NCBI GenBank assembly: GCA_024697785.1
Contig: JAILEU010000079.1
Location: forward strand, 1-64,000
Direction of reading: 5' to 3'
DNA length: 64,000 bases
Origin: Bacteroidaceae bacterium
GTDB taxonomy: Bacteria > Bacteroidota > Bacteroidia > Bacteroidales > Bacteroidaceae
The notes beneath the pieces are model-generated. The model worked only from the letters and a program-made list of their open reading frames with translations, had not been told where the DNA came from and made no database searches. Every line of letters begins with the position of its first letter. Position 1 is the first letter of the stretch. The position numbers and the translations under genes are program-made. This document shows, piece after piece, positions 8,982-14,958 of this stretch.

Positions 8982-9132
8982 GTTTAACGTTTAATGTTTA
9001 ACGACCCTGATAACTTCGTTAATTGACAATTGACAATGGACAATGGATAATTCTCAATTTCCAATTATCAATTATCAATTGCGCCAAAGGCGCCAGACGT
9101 GTTCGTTAAACGTTAAACATTAAACGTTAAAC
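8982..9132. repeat. Long imperfect inverted repeat of TTTAACG words
   Basis: The left arm (8982-9004) reads as repeated GTTTAACG/GTTTAATG words. The right arm (9103-9132) is its reverse complement with one extra word. The centre holds further near-palindromic ACAATTGACAAT/ATTATCAATT runs. The 151-bp block is AT-rich, noncoding and could fold as a cruciform. No gene is seen in 8327-9156. Confidence 0.65.
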
Positions 9133-9156
9133 CCAAATCTAAGGCCTCTTTGTAAG

Positions 9157-9227
9157 AGCGGAATACGGGAATCGAACCCGCCTCCTCGGCTTGGGAAGCC
9201 GATGCACTACCGATGTGCTAATTCCGC
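9157..9227 (-). tRNA. tRNA-Gly(CCC)
   Basis: The minus strand folds as a complete cloverleaf: acceptor GCGGAAT/ATTCCGC, anticodon stem TCGGC/GCCGA with loop TTCCCAA (anticodon CCC), and T-arm GCGGG TTCGATT CCCGT. The CCA end is not encoded. Discriminator base is U. Confidence 0.93.
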
Positions 9228-9257
9228 AAATCTGATTTCGGCTGCAAAGATAAGGAC

Positions 9258-9391
9258 AAAAATGCGATTAAGCAAGAGCAAAGGAAATTTTTTTCCTTTG
9301 CCGAGCGTGAGCATTTAAGACCGAAGGTCAAAAATGCGATTAAGCAAGAGCAACGGAAAAAATATTTTTCCTATGCCGAGCGTGAGCATTT
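9258..9391. repeat. Two direct copies of a 58-63 bp element beside tilS
   Basis: Copies at 9258-9315 and 9329-9391 share AAAATGCGATTAAGCAAGAG at one end and GCCGAGCGTGAGCATTT at the other. A GGAAA-T-run-TTCC hairpin lies in the middle. The second copy ends one base before the tilS stop codon. On the minus strand the hairpin could serve as the tilS terminator. Confidence 0.7.
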
Positions 9392-10570
9392 TCACATCTT
9401 CTTCACCACCAGCAGTTCGGTGGCGTCGGCGGGAACGCGGAAACGTTCGTCGCTGCGCAGGCCGACCACCCAGGCGATGTCGTTGCCGATGCAGAGCACC
9501 ATCTGGTTGTCGCGCTCGGCGCGGCTGAGGTGGGCGTCGGTAAGAAGGTCGCTGACGAGCTTTGTCCTTCCGCCCATGCCGAAGGGACAGAAGCGGTCGC
9601 CCTCCTGCCAGCGGCGCAGGGTGATGGGGGCGCCGAGCTGGCGTATGTCAAGGTAAAGGATGTCGCCGGAACGGCATAGGCCGTCCACCCCTGCTTTCTC
9701 TATGCTAAACCGTAGGCTGGGGATGGCTGCCTGGAGGCTGGCGACGGAACGGGGGATGAGCGTGGAGCGATGGTGGCGAAGGGCTTCAAGTAGGTTCTGC
9801 ACCTGGGTGCTGTTGTAGCCCGACGGGGCGAGGTAGTGGTGGAGGAGGGTAGTGGCCGCCTCGTCGGTCACCTTGCTGTCGCAGATGTCAGCCGTACCGC
9901 GCAGGTTGCGAGCCGTAGTGAGGATGTTTTGCACAGCGGCAGGATTCATCTCCTCCATGAGGGGCAACAGGCGATGGCGGACACGGTTGCGGGCATAGTC
10001 GTCGGTGGCGTTCGTGCTGTCGTCCACCCACGTCTGGCCGAGGGCGTTGAGATAGGTGGTGATGTCGTGGCGGGTGACGCCGAGCAGGGGACGCACGATA
10101 TGGCCGTTCCGGGGACGAATCCCCGTAAGCCCGTCGATGCCTGTGCCGCGGATGAGGTTCATGAGGACTGTCTCGGCGCTGTCCTCGGCATGATGGCCCA
10201 CGCAGATGGCGTCCAGCCCGTGGCGGATGCGCAGCTGCTCAAACGCCTCGTAACGCTGTTCGCGTGCCGCCATCTCGATGGACACCTTATGCTCGGAGGC
10301 ATAAACTGCCGTGTCGAAGTCCACCACGTCCAACTCAACCTTCAGCTGTTGGCATAGGTTACGCACGAACGCCTCGTCGCGTTCCGACTCCTCGCCGCGG
10401 AGGTGGAAGTTACAATGTACGGCGCGGCACGTATAGCCAAGGCTAATCATCACCCGCAGCAGCGCCACGCTGTCAGCCCCGCCACTTACGCAGACCAACA
10501 GATGGTCATCGGTACGGACGAGAGCATTTTGCTGGATAAAGTCACAGACGCTATGCTTGAAGTCTTTCAC
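9392..10570 (-). CDS. tilS: tRNA(Ile)-lysidine synthase
   Basis: Modifies C34 of the CAU-anticodon isoleucine tRNA to lysidine using ATP and lysine, so the tRNA reads AUA. The N-type PP-loop ATPase motif SGGADS (residues 29-34) is present, and the 392-residue length fits an enzyme with its C-terminal domains. The start is GTG at 10570: no in-frame ATG precedes it and the nearest upstream ATG is out of frame with an early stop. An essential housekeeping gene, consistent with chromosomal DNA just outside the prophage. Confidence 0.92.
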   Translation of the reverse strand: MKDFKHSVCDFIQQNALVRTDDHLLVCVSGGADSVALLRVMISLGYTCRAVHCNFHLRGEESERDEAFVRNLCQQLKVELDVVDFDTAVYASEHKVSIEMAAREQRYEAFEQLRIRHGLDAICVGHHAEDSAETVLMNLIRGTGIDGLTGIRPRNGHIVRPLLGVTRHDITTYLNALGQTWVDDSTNATDDYARNRVRHRLLPLMEEMNPAAVQNILTTARNLRGTADICDSKVTDEAATTLLHHYLAPSGYNSTQVQNLLEALRHHRSTLIPRSVASLQAAIPSLRFSIEKAGVDGLCRSGDILYLDIRQLGAPITLRRWQEGDRFCPFGMGGRTKLVSDLLTDAHLSRAERDNQMVLCIGNDIAWVVGLRSDERFRVPADATELLVVKKM

Positions 10571-10634
10571 GCCGCGAAGATACGCATTTAATCAGAAAAA
10601 ACCCGCCCGGAATGAAAAAAAGTGCGCCTAAATG

Positions 10635-10664
10635 TTGGAAGTTCGGAATTTTGTCGTACCTTTG
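10635..10664 (+). promoter_or_regulatory. Promoter of tRNA-Cys
   Basis: TTG (10635-10637), a 19-bp spacer and TACCTTTG (10657-10664), followed by the tRNA 18 bases later. A related sequence, 16 of 20 identical (10645-10664 against 10840-10859), recurs inside the prophage left end. Confidence 0.75.
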
Positions 10665-10681
10665 CGCCGCAATACGCTCTT

Positions 10682-10752
10682 GGTGAGTTGGCCGAGCGGT
10701 TAGGCAACGGTCTGCAAAACCGTGTACAGCAGTTCGATTCTGCTACTCACCT
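10682..10752 (+). tRNA. tRNA-Cys(GCA), phage attachment gene
   Basis: Complete cloverleaf: acceptor GGTGAGT/ACTCACC, anticodon stem ACGGT/ACCGT with loop CTGCAAA (anticodon GCA), T-arm loop TTCGATT, and the U73 discriminator typical of tRNA-Cys. Its last 12 bases lie in the attL core, so the integrated phage restores the 3' end and the tRNA stays intact. Confidence 0.95.
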
Positions 10753-10755
10753 CAC
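10741..10755 (+). other. attL core, 3' end of tRNA-Cys
   Basis: TGCTACTCACCTCAC spans the acceptor-stem 3' strand, the discriminator and three following bases, and recurs exactly at 59051-59065. Flanks differ on both sides. Confidence 0.88.
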
Positions 10756-10765
10756 TTATGATTCG

Positions 10766-10796
10766 GATAGCCATCCCGCAAAACGGGGTGGCTATC
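10766..10796 (+). terminator. Phage-borne hairpin behind tRNA-Cys
   Basis: A 13-bp stem with one G-T pair (GATAGCCATCCCG / CGGGGTGGCTATC) and five-base loop, followed by a short TTTT at 10802. It lies 10 bases inside the prophage and probably replaces the tRNA terminator displaced to the right end. It could also be an integrase arm site. Confidence 0.5.
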
Positions 10797-10948
10797 GGTA
10801 GTTTTAAGAGGATGTGTAAGTTACGATGGGCAGAAAATAGGAATTTTTTCGTACTTCCGTGCAACAGTTCGGACGAATGGGCTGCAAAACGGTCTACACA
10901 GGGACAAAACAACATACATATTTCGCAGATAAATAAAACATTATAGCC

Positions 10949-12109
10949 ATGAACGTAACATTCTACATTAGGAAAACCAACAAGGAGGACGAGGTGGGAA
11001 CGGTGTCCTATTCGTTCTACGTGAAAAGAGAGAAAGTAAACCGCACTACGAAGCTGCGCGTCCACGAGAAGGACTGGGACGAACGGCGCGAACGCCTCCG
11101 CCGTGGGGCCGAGCATGCCGCGGACTACAACCTTATCCTGGACAAGATAGCCGCACGCATAACCGACGTCGAGGTGCGCTTCCGCCTGATGAACCGCAAC
11201 CCCACGAGAGAGACGTTCATGCGTGCGCTCTTCAGGCCGTGCGACTACGACAACTTCTTCGACTACGTGGACAGCATACGGGCGAGGGATGCGCGTCTGG
11301 GCGTGAGCACGCGGAAGACGGAGAAGACGGTCTTCGACAAGCTCCGGCAGTTCCGGCCCGGGCTGGCCATCGAGGAGATAGACCGGCAGTTCCTCGACGA
11401 GTTCCTCGCCTGGCTGATGAAGGACCGCGACAACAACCTGAACACGGCCAACAAGAATATCTCCGTGCTGCGCAAGTATGTGCTGGCGGCGAAGCGCGAC
11501 GGATACATCGACACGGATCCCTTCGAGGGCTGGCGCATGCCGCGGCGGCAGCCGTCGGTGGTGTTCCTCACGGAGGAGGAGCTGCAGCGCCTGGTGGAGA
11601 TGTACCGCGACAGCAACTACGACTACCTCCACCACCGCGCGCTGGAGACGTTCCTCTTCCTCTGCTTCTCGAGCCTCCACATCGGCGATGCGCGCCAGCT
11701 CACCATCGAACAGTACGGCGACGGGACGTTCACCTACCGGCGCAAGAAGCTGGAGACACGCACCATGACCGACATCATCGTGCCCATCAGCGAGCCCATG
11801 CGCACCCTCACCGCCAACATGGTGGGCACGCGGCGCCGTGGGCCGGTCATCGTCGGCGCTCCCTCGGACCAGGCCATGAACCGGGCCCTGAAGGACATCG
11901 CCGACGATGCACGCATCAACAAGAACCTCTCGCTGAAGGTGGGACGACACACGTTCGCCACCATCTTCCTCCGGAGGACGCACGACCTGCTGTCGCTGAA
12001 GAGCATCCTCGGACACGCGGACATCAAGGACACGCTGGTCTATGCCCACGTGATGGACGAAGATAAGAGGACGGGGGTTCATACGGCCTTCGGGGAATTC
12101 GATGTATAA
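10949..12109 (+). CDS. int: Tyrosine integrase
   Basis: Site-specific recombinase of the Bacteroidetes phage/ICE type, 386 residues: an N-terminal beta-rich arm-binding segment (about 1-80), SAM-like core-binding domain (about 100-195) and catalytic domain (about 205-386). Visible active-site residues are Arg333 in GRHTFAT, His356 in LGH and the nucleophile Tyr365 in LVYAHV. The usual first Arg region reads SSLHIGDARQL, so that arginine is shifted or replaced, as in several Bacteroidetes integrases. It sits 194 bases inside attL, pointing inward, and would catalyse exchange at the 15-bp core in tRNA-Cys. Confidence 0.92.
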   Translation: MNVTFYIRKTNKEDEVGTVSYSFYVKREKVNRTTKLRVHEKDWDERRERLRRGAEHAADYNLILDKIAARITDVEVRFRLMNRNPTRETFMRALFRPCDYDNFFDYVDSIRARDARLGVSTRKTEKTVFDKLRQFRPGLAIEEIDRQFLDEFLAWLMKDRDNNLNTANKNISVLRKYVLAAKRDGYIDTDPFEGWRMPRRQPSVVFLTEEELQRLVEMYRDSNYDYLHHRALETFLFLCFSSLHIGDARQLTIEQYGDGTFTYRRKKLETRTMTDIIVPISEPMRTLTANMVGTRRRGPVIVGAPSDQAMNRALKDIADDARINKNLSLKVGRHTFATIFLRRTHDLLSLKSILGHADIKDTLVYAHVMDEDKRTGVHTAFGEFDV

Positions 12110-12144
12110 AACGTGTGCGAAGAGACACATGGCGGTCACATGAA

Positions 12145-12429
12145 TCATGGCCACCTCTTTTCAACCTTAATGGAAGCCAGTCGCAGGAAGTCGCGACGGA
12201 TGCCCCAGATGGTCTTGATCAGGTCCAGCTTATCGATGCCTTCGCCCACCTCGATCTCCTCACTGAGGATAAGGTCGGCAAGATGCTCCATGTCCTCGGC
12301 ATCGTCTTCTGCCCAGCCGCAGACATCGGCCAGCGTCGCCAGTTCGGACTCGCCGAGCTCGGCCGTATAGCCGCAGAGGTCAATGCTGGCCACCTGACGT
12401 ACTACGGCGGTCGGTTCATTAGCACTCAT
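12145..12429 (-). CDS. Small acidic protein, last gene of a coupled trio
   Basis: A 94-residue acidic protein with no recognised family. The C-terminal half is helix-friendly (GIDKLDLIKTIWGIRRDFLRL). The ATG overlaps the stop of the upstream gene by four bases (ATGA), so translation is probably coupled. It converges with the integrase gene, 35 bases away. Confidence 0.6.
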   Translation of the reverse strand: MSANEPTAVVRQVASIDLCGYTAELGESELATLADVCGWAEDDAEDMEHLADLILSEEIEVGEGIDKLDLIKTIWGIRRDFLRLASIKVEKRWP

Positions 12430-12917
12430 ACGGCACCTCCTTCCTGGTCGTCATCGTCCGACGTCGAGTCGTCGACCTCGTCGTCATCGTCCGACGGCGA
12501 GTCGTCGACCTCGTCGAACAGCAGGCCGCAGGTATAGACATCAAAAGGATCCGCCCAGAGCAGGTCGCCCGATTCGCTGTGGTCGAGGACGTAGCTCACG
12601 GGGGTTGATGTGACAGAAAGCACCGCCTCATAGCTCCAGCTGTGGTCCGAAATGGGACAGACGCAGCGGAGGCGGGGCGTCCTTTCACGGCCTCCCAGAT
12701 AGGTCTCTATGTGGAACTGGATGCCGAACTCCCTGGACACCTCTTCGGCCTTGCGGCGCAGGTCGGCCACAATGAACGGCCACGAAGAGTCGGGGACGAG
12801 GCAGCTGTCGTAACGCATGAAGGCATAACGCTGCAGCTTGTCGTAGGCAGCAGCCGGCTCGGGAAGCGGATTCATGCCGACCTCGAGGAAAAACAGTCTG
12901 TCGTTCTGGTGTCTCAT
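12426..12917 (-). CDS. Unknown protein with an acidic repeat tail
   Basis: 163 residues, not recognised. The N-terminal 115 residues look globular (with WPFIVADLRRKAEEV and a HIETYLGG segment). The C-terminus holds two copies of an 11-residue VDD-S-SDDDD unit, encoded by a tandem 33-bp duplication at about 12445-12510. The start at 12917 is chosen because it has a rare clear Shine-Dalgarno (GGAGG, 7 bases upstream) and overlaps the preceding stop by four bases. It sits between a membrane protein and a small acidic protein in one leftward operon. Confidence 0.6.
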   Translation of the reverse strand: MRHQNDRLFFLEVGMNPLPEPAAAYDKLQRYAFMRYDSCLVPDSSWPFIVADLRRKAEEVSREFGIQFHIETYLGGRERTPRLRCVCPISDHSWSYEAVLSVTSTPVSYVLDHSESGDLLWADPFDVYTCGLLFDEVDDSPSDDDDEVDDSTSDDDDQEGGAV

Positions 12918-13183
12918 AAGGCACCTCCTTCCATGCTGCCCACGAGGCCGAGGATGACGAGGAACAGGAGCACGCCGGCGTAGCACGCCAGCACCTGCAG
13001 GCGGGTGAACGCCTCGCCCGTGATGCGCACCCACAGACGGCTGGGACGGCGCAGCCAGGCGCGAAGGCGCACGGACAGGGATGCGACGGATTGTTTGACA
13101 CTGGCCACCGTGTCGGTGACGTTTCTTCTCTCTCTGACCGGAACTAAGGTGAAGCCGGTCACCACCTTCAATGACTGTTGCAT
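12914..13183 (-). CDS. Small membrane protein, first gene of the leader-controlled trio
   Basis: An 89-residue, basic product with one predicted transmembrane helix near the C-terminus (about 64-83, CYAGVLLFLVILGLV). It is probably anchored with the basic N-terminal part in the cytoplasm. No family recognised. The ATG at 13183 lies four bases from a 17-bp inverted repeat. An in-frame ATG at 13267 would add 28 residues read through that repeat, and cannot be excluded as the true start. It overlaps the next gene by ATGA. Confidence 0.55.
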   Translation of the reverse strand: MQQSLKVVTGFTLVPVRERRNVTDTVASVKQSVASLSVRLRAWLRRPSRLWVRITGEAFTRLQVLACYAGVLLFLVILGLVGSMEGGAL

Positions 13184-13186
13184 TGT

Positions 13187-13249
13187 GTATGTTTTGTTAG
13201 CAAGGCAGACAAAAAGAACGGCTGCCGATCCGTTGCTAACAAAACATAC
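13187..13249 (-). promoter_or_regulatory. 17-bp inverted repeat directly before the trio
   Basis: GTATGTTTTGTTAGCAA (13187-13203) and its perfect reverse complement (13233-13249) flank a 29-base centre. In the leftward mRNA the hairpin ends three bases before the ATG at 13183 and would block ribosome loading. As DNA it could be an operator. Confidence 0.65.
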
Positions 13250-13308
13250 GACGGTGCCCTTCGGCATCAGTTGGTTTTCGGATGGCAGCCGCCTCTGTTT
13301 CGTACAAC

Positions 13309-13336
13309 ATCATTTTCTTGAATTCGAGAAAATGAT
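13309..13336. promoter_or_regulatory. 28-bp palindrome in the leader
   Basis: Arms ATCATTTTCT and AGAAAATGAT around T-GAATTC-G make a palindrome with a single mismatched pair. It overlaps the end of the upstream small ORF. Confidence 0.55.
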
Positions 13337-13408
13337 CGAGGGCATAAAGAAGGCCCATTTCGCGATGGGCGTCTCTGCGACGCCGGAGGGACGGTGGCTG
13401 ACCGTCAT
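13310..13408 (-). CDS. Possible 32-residue leader peptide
   Basis: ATG at 13408 opens 32 codons (starts MTVSHRPSGV, ends SNSRK) and stops inside the 28-bp palindrome. It is the first ORF after the promoter at 13425-13456. Position before an inverted repeat suggests a leader peptide for attenuation, but coding status rests only on placement. Confidence 0.35.
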   Translation of the reverse strand: MTVSHRPSGVAETPIAKWAFFMPSIIFSNSRK

Positions 13409-13424
13409 ATGTATGTTAGCGCTG

Positions 13425-13456
13425 CAAAGGTAGGGGATATTTACTAACTAACCAAA
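13425..13456 (-). promoter_or_regulatory. Promoter of the leader-controlled trio, with candidate operator
   Basis: Minus strand TTTG (13453-13456), a 20-bp spacer and TACCTTTG (13425-13432). The spacer holds TTTACTAAC on the plus strand (13440-13448), nearly the same word found at the cargo promoter (14898-14906) and the replication-block promoter (58198-58206). Confidence 0.72.
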
Positions 13457-13505
13457 GAAAACAGCGGAAATTTTCGAAAAATTTCCCGAAACATGCTGCA
13501 CAACA

Positions 13506-13537
13506 TAAAAATCCCCGGCGGACTGACCGTCGGGGAT
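13506..13537 (-). terminator. Terminator of the HEPN/SecB-like cassette
   Basis: ATCCCCGACGG-type stem (13511-13521 with 13527-13537, one mismatch) followed on the minus strand by TTTTT. With the promoter and leader elements it accounts for the gene-free stretch 13184-13594. Confidence 0.75.
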
Positions 13538-13594
13538 GCGCGCAGGAAGCGAGTTTCGCGCCGTCAAACAAAAACGCAACTTTTTTTTGCAATT

Positions 13595-14017
13595 CTATTC
13601 TTGTGCGCCAACCGCAAATTTATAGTCTTCCTGAATGGTGTTGGACACGTCAAAAGAGGGGAGGATGATGTTGCCCATCATAGTTCCCTCAGTCTTACAG
13701 TGCAGTATTCCGCGTGATGTTCCTATGGTCTGGACTACAAAATACTCCATTGTCTGCTTGGGGATAGTAATCATTCCATCAGCCATGCAAGCGTTCCAAT
13801 CTTCGGGGAATATGGCAAACTCACAGAATACCGACAGGATCATAAAGCACGTATCCTGTTCATAAAAGGAAAAGCTCGCAAGCACTCCTATCTGCTTCTG
13901 GGCGGGAGCGTGTTTGGGAGTTATGGTCAAGCGTACTTCATATTCACCAGGGACAGGCGCTTGTGTAAGTATCGCAAACTGCTCTACAGTGATTTTTACC
14001 ATTCTAATCCGTATCAT
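13595..14017 (-). CDS. SecB-like small protein, third gene of the cargo cassette
   Basis: 140 residues. The middle-to-C-terminal pattern TIGTSRGILHCKTEGT followed by ILPSFDV resembles SecB-fold proteins of Bacteroidetes, in which RGIL-x-KT-x-GT leads into a conserved LP pair. SecB-like chaperones can act as antitoxin helpers in toxin-antitoxin-chaperone systems. The start at 14017 overlaps the preceding stop by ATGA, so it is translationally coupled to the middle gene. The assignment to the SecB fold is pattern-based; a general function cannot be proved here. Codon and base use is more AT-rich than the flanking phage genes. Confidence 0.5.
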   Translation of the reverse strand: MIRIRMVKITVEQFAILTQAPVPGEYEVRLTITPKHAPAQKQIGVLASFSFYEQDTCFMILSVFCEFAIFPEDWNACMADGMITIPKQTMEYFVVQTIGTSRGILHCKTEGTMMGNIILPSFDVSNTIQEDYKFAVGAQE

Positions 14018-14445
14018 GCGGCCTTTCTGTTTTGATTTGGCATAATAGTTTCAAACGATTCGGAGGAGGACGAAACCACGGATTCCTGATTCTCGGATTC
14101 ATAGGTTACATGTCCCTCCCAAATGACAGCACAGCTGGTAATAATCAAGGGAATGGAAACCAGAGTGCCTTGGAAGACCTCGGCATGTCCAGAAAGACGG
14201 AAGAGTCTTTCTTCGTCGCAGAATAGGGGGGCATCGTCGGGGAACATCAGATTCATCTCATCCTCAAAGCTCATCGACTCCCTGCAGAACGCTTCGTTGT
14301 CTTCTATGACTGCCGATGGGGAGTAAGATACAAGATAGCGGTCCCGAGCATCGCTGTACTCAAACTTGATGGTAAGCCATTCGTATTTTCTTACCATCTC
14401 CTTTGCCCAATCGCGGAGGGCCTGCCCAATCTTATCTTTATTCAT
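14014..14445 (-). CDS. Unknown middle gene of the cargo cassette
   Basis: 143 residues, no named family. It begins with a basic helix (MNKDKIGQALRDWAKEMVRKY), followed by a beta-rich region and a conserved-looking APLFCDEERLFRLS segment; the C-terminal 25 residues are Ser/Glu-rich and probably disordered. It overlaps both neighbours by ATGA (4 bp), which argues for one protein complex made from one mRNA. Its mate genes suggest either an antitoxin for the HEPN-like protein or a third component. Base composition is lower in GC than the tail genes nearby. Confidence 0.55.
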   Translation of the reverse strand: MNKDKIGQALRDWAKEMVRKYEWLTIKFEYSDARDRYLVSYSPSAVIEDNEAFCRESMSFEDEMNLMFPDDAPLFCDEERLFRLSGHAEVFQGTLVSIPLIITSCAVIWEGHVTYESENQESVVSSSSESFETIMPNQNRKAA

Positions 14446-14837
14446 GATGCTGTTTTAATGAACCTGTTAAGTTGTGAGACCAACCTTTCCGCCTGCGATT
14501 TGCAGTCAACTCCCTCGTCGAGCGTAAAAACCCTGCCGGTGTAGTCCGCTTCCTTTCTCTTTTCTTTCAAGTCTCTGAAATCTTGGGCGAATTGCCTTTC
14601 TTCTTTGTAATCCTTAATCTTGTTTTTTATCTTATCCAGTATCAATTCATGTGAGTCCTTGCTCCTCGTCAACGCCTTCTGTTCTTCATACGAAATTGGG
14701 TCGTCAATCGCATTGGCCAGCTTGTAACACATCAGCTGAAGAACCCCGTAATAGGAACAATGCACGCTTTGCGTAGGACATCTCTGTTCAATGAGAATCT
14801 GGGCAGCATGCAACGTGGCATCTGATTTTTTCTTCAT
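14442..14837 (-). CDS. HEPN-like protein, first gene of the cargo cassette
   Basis: 131-residue, all-helical protein. The N-terminal SVHCSYYGVLQLMCYKLA helix and the C-terminal EKRKEADYTG...A..LVSQLNRF pattern match HEPN-family proteins, where the (R)x4-6(H/Y) region forms an RNase or nucleotidyl-acceptor site. Here Tyr replaces the His of canonical RNase forms, so catalysis is uncertain. HEPN proteins are common toxins and phage-defence effectors. The gene has its own promoter 46 bases upstream, and its location between the tail genes and integrase trio is a usual place for prophage cargo (morons). Confidence 0.6.
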   Translation of the reverse strand: MKKKSDATLHAAQILIEQRCPTQSVHCSYYGVLQLMCYKLANAIDDPISYEEQKALTRSKDSHELILDKIKNKIKDYKEERQFAQDFRDLKEKRKEADYTGRVFTLDEGVDCKSQAERLVSQLNRFIKTAS

Positions 14838-14882
14838 GTGGTTTGACGGTATGCGGTATTGGTATCCAGCTCAAATTCGATG

Positions 14883-14914
14883 CAAAGATATAACTAACTT
14901 ACTAACCACACAAA
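14883..14914 (-). promoter_or_regulatory. Promoter of the cargo cassette
   Basis: Minus strand TTTG (14911-14914), a 20-bp spacer and TATCTTTG (14883-14890). The spacer carries CTTACTAAC (14898-14906), shared with two other prophage promoter regions and possibly an operator. Confidence 0.78.
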
Positions 14915-14958
14915 AAAAACAATGTTAATTTTTTCGTTTCATGAAGAAATCCCTTGCG

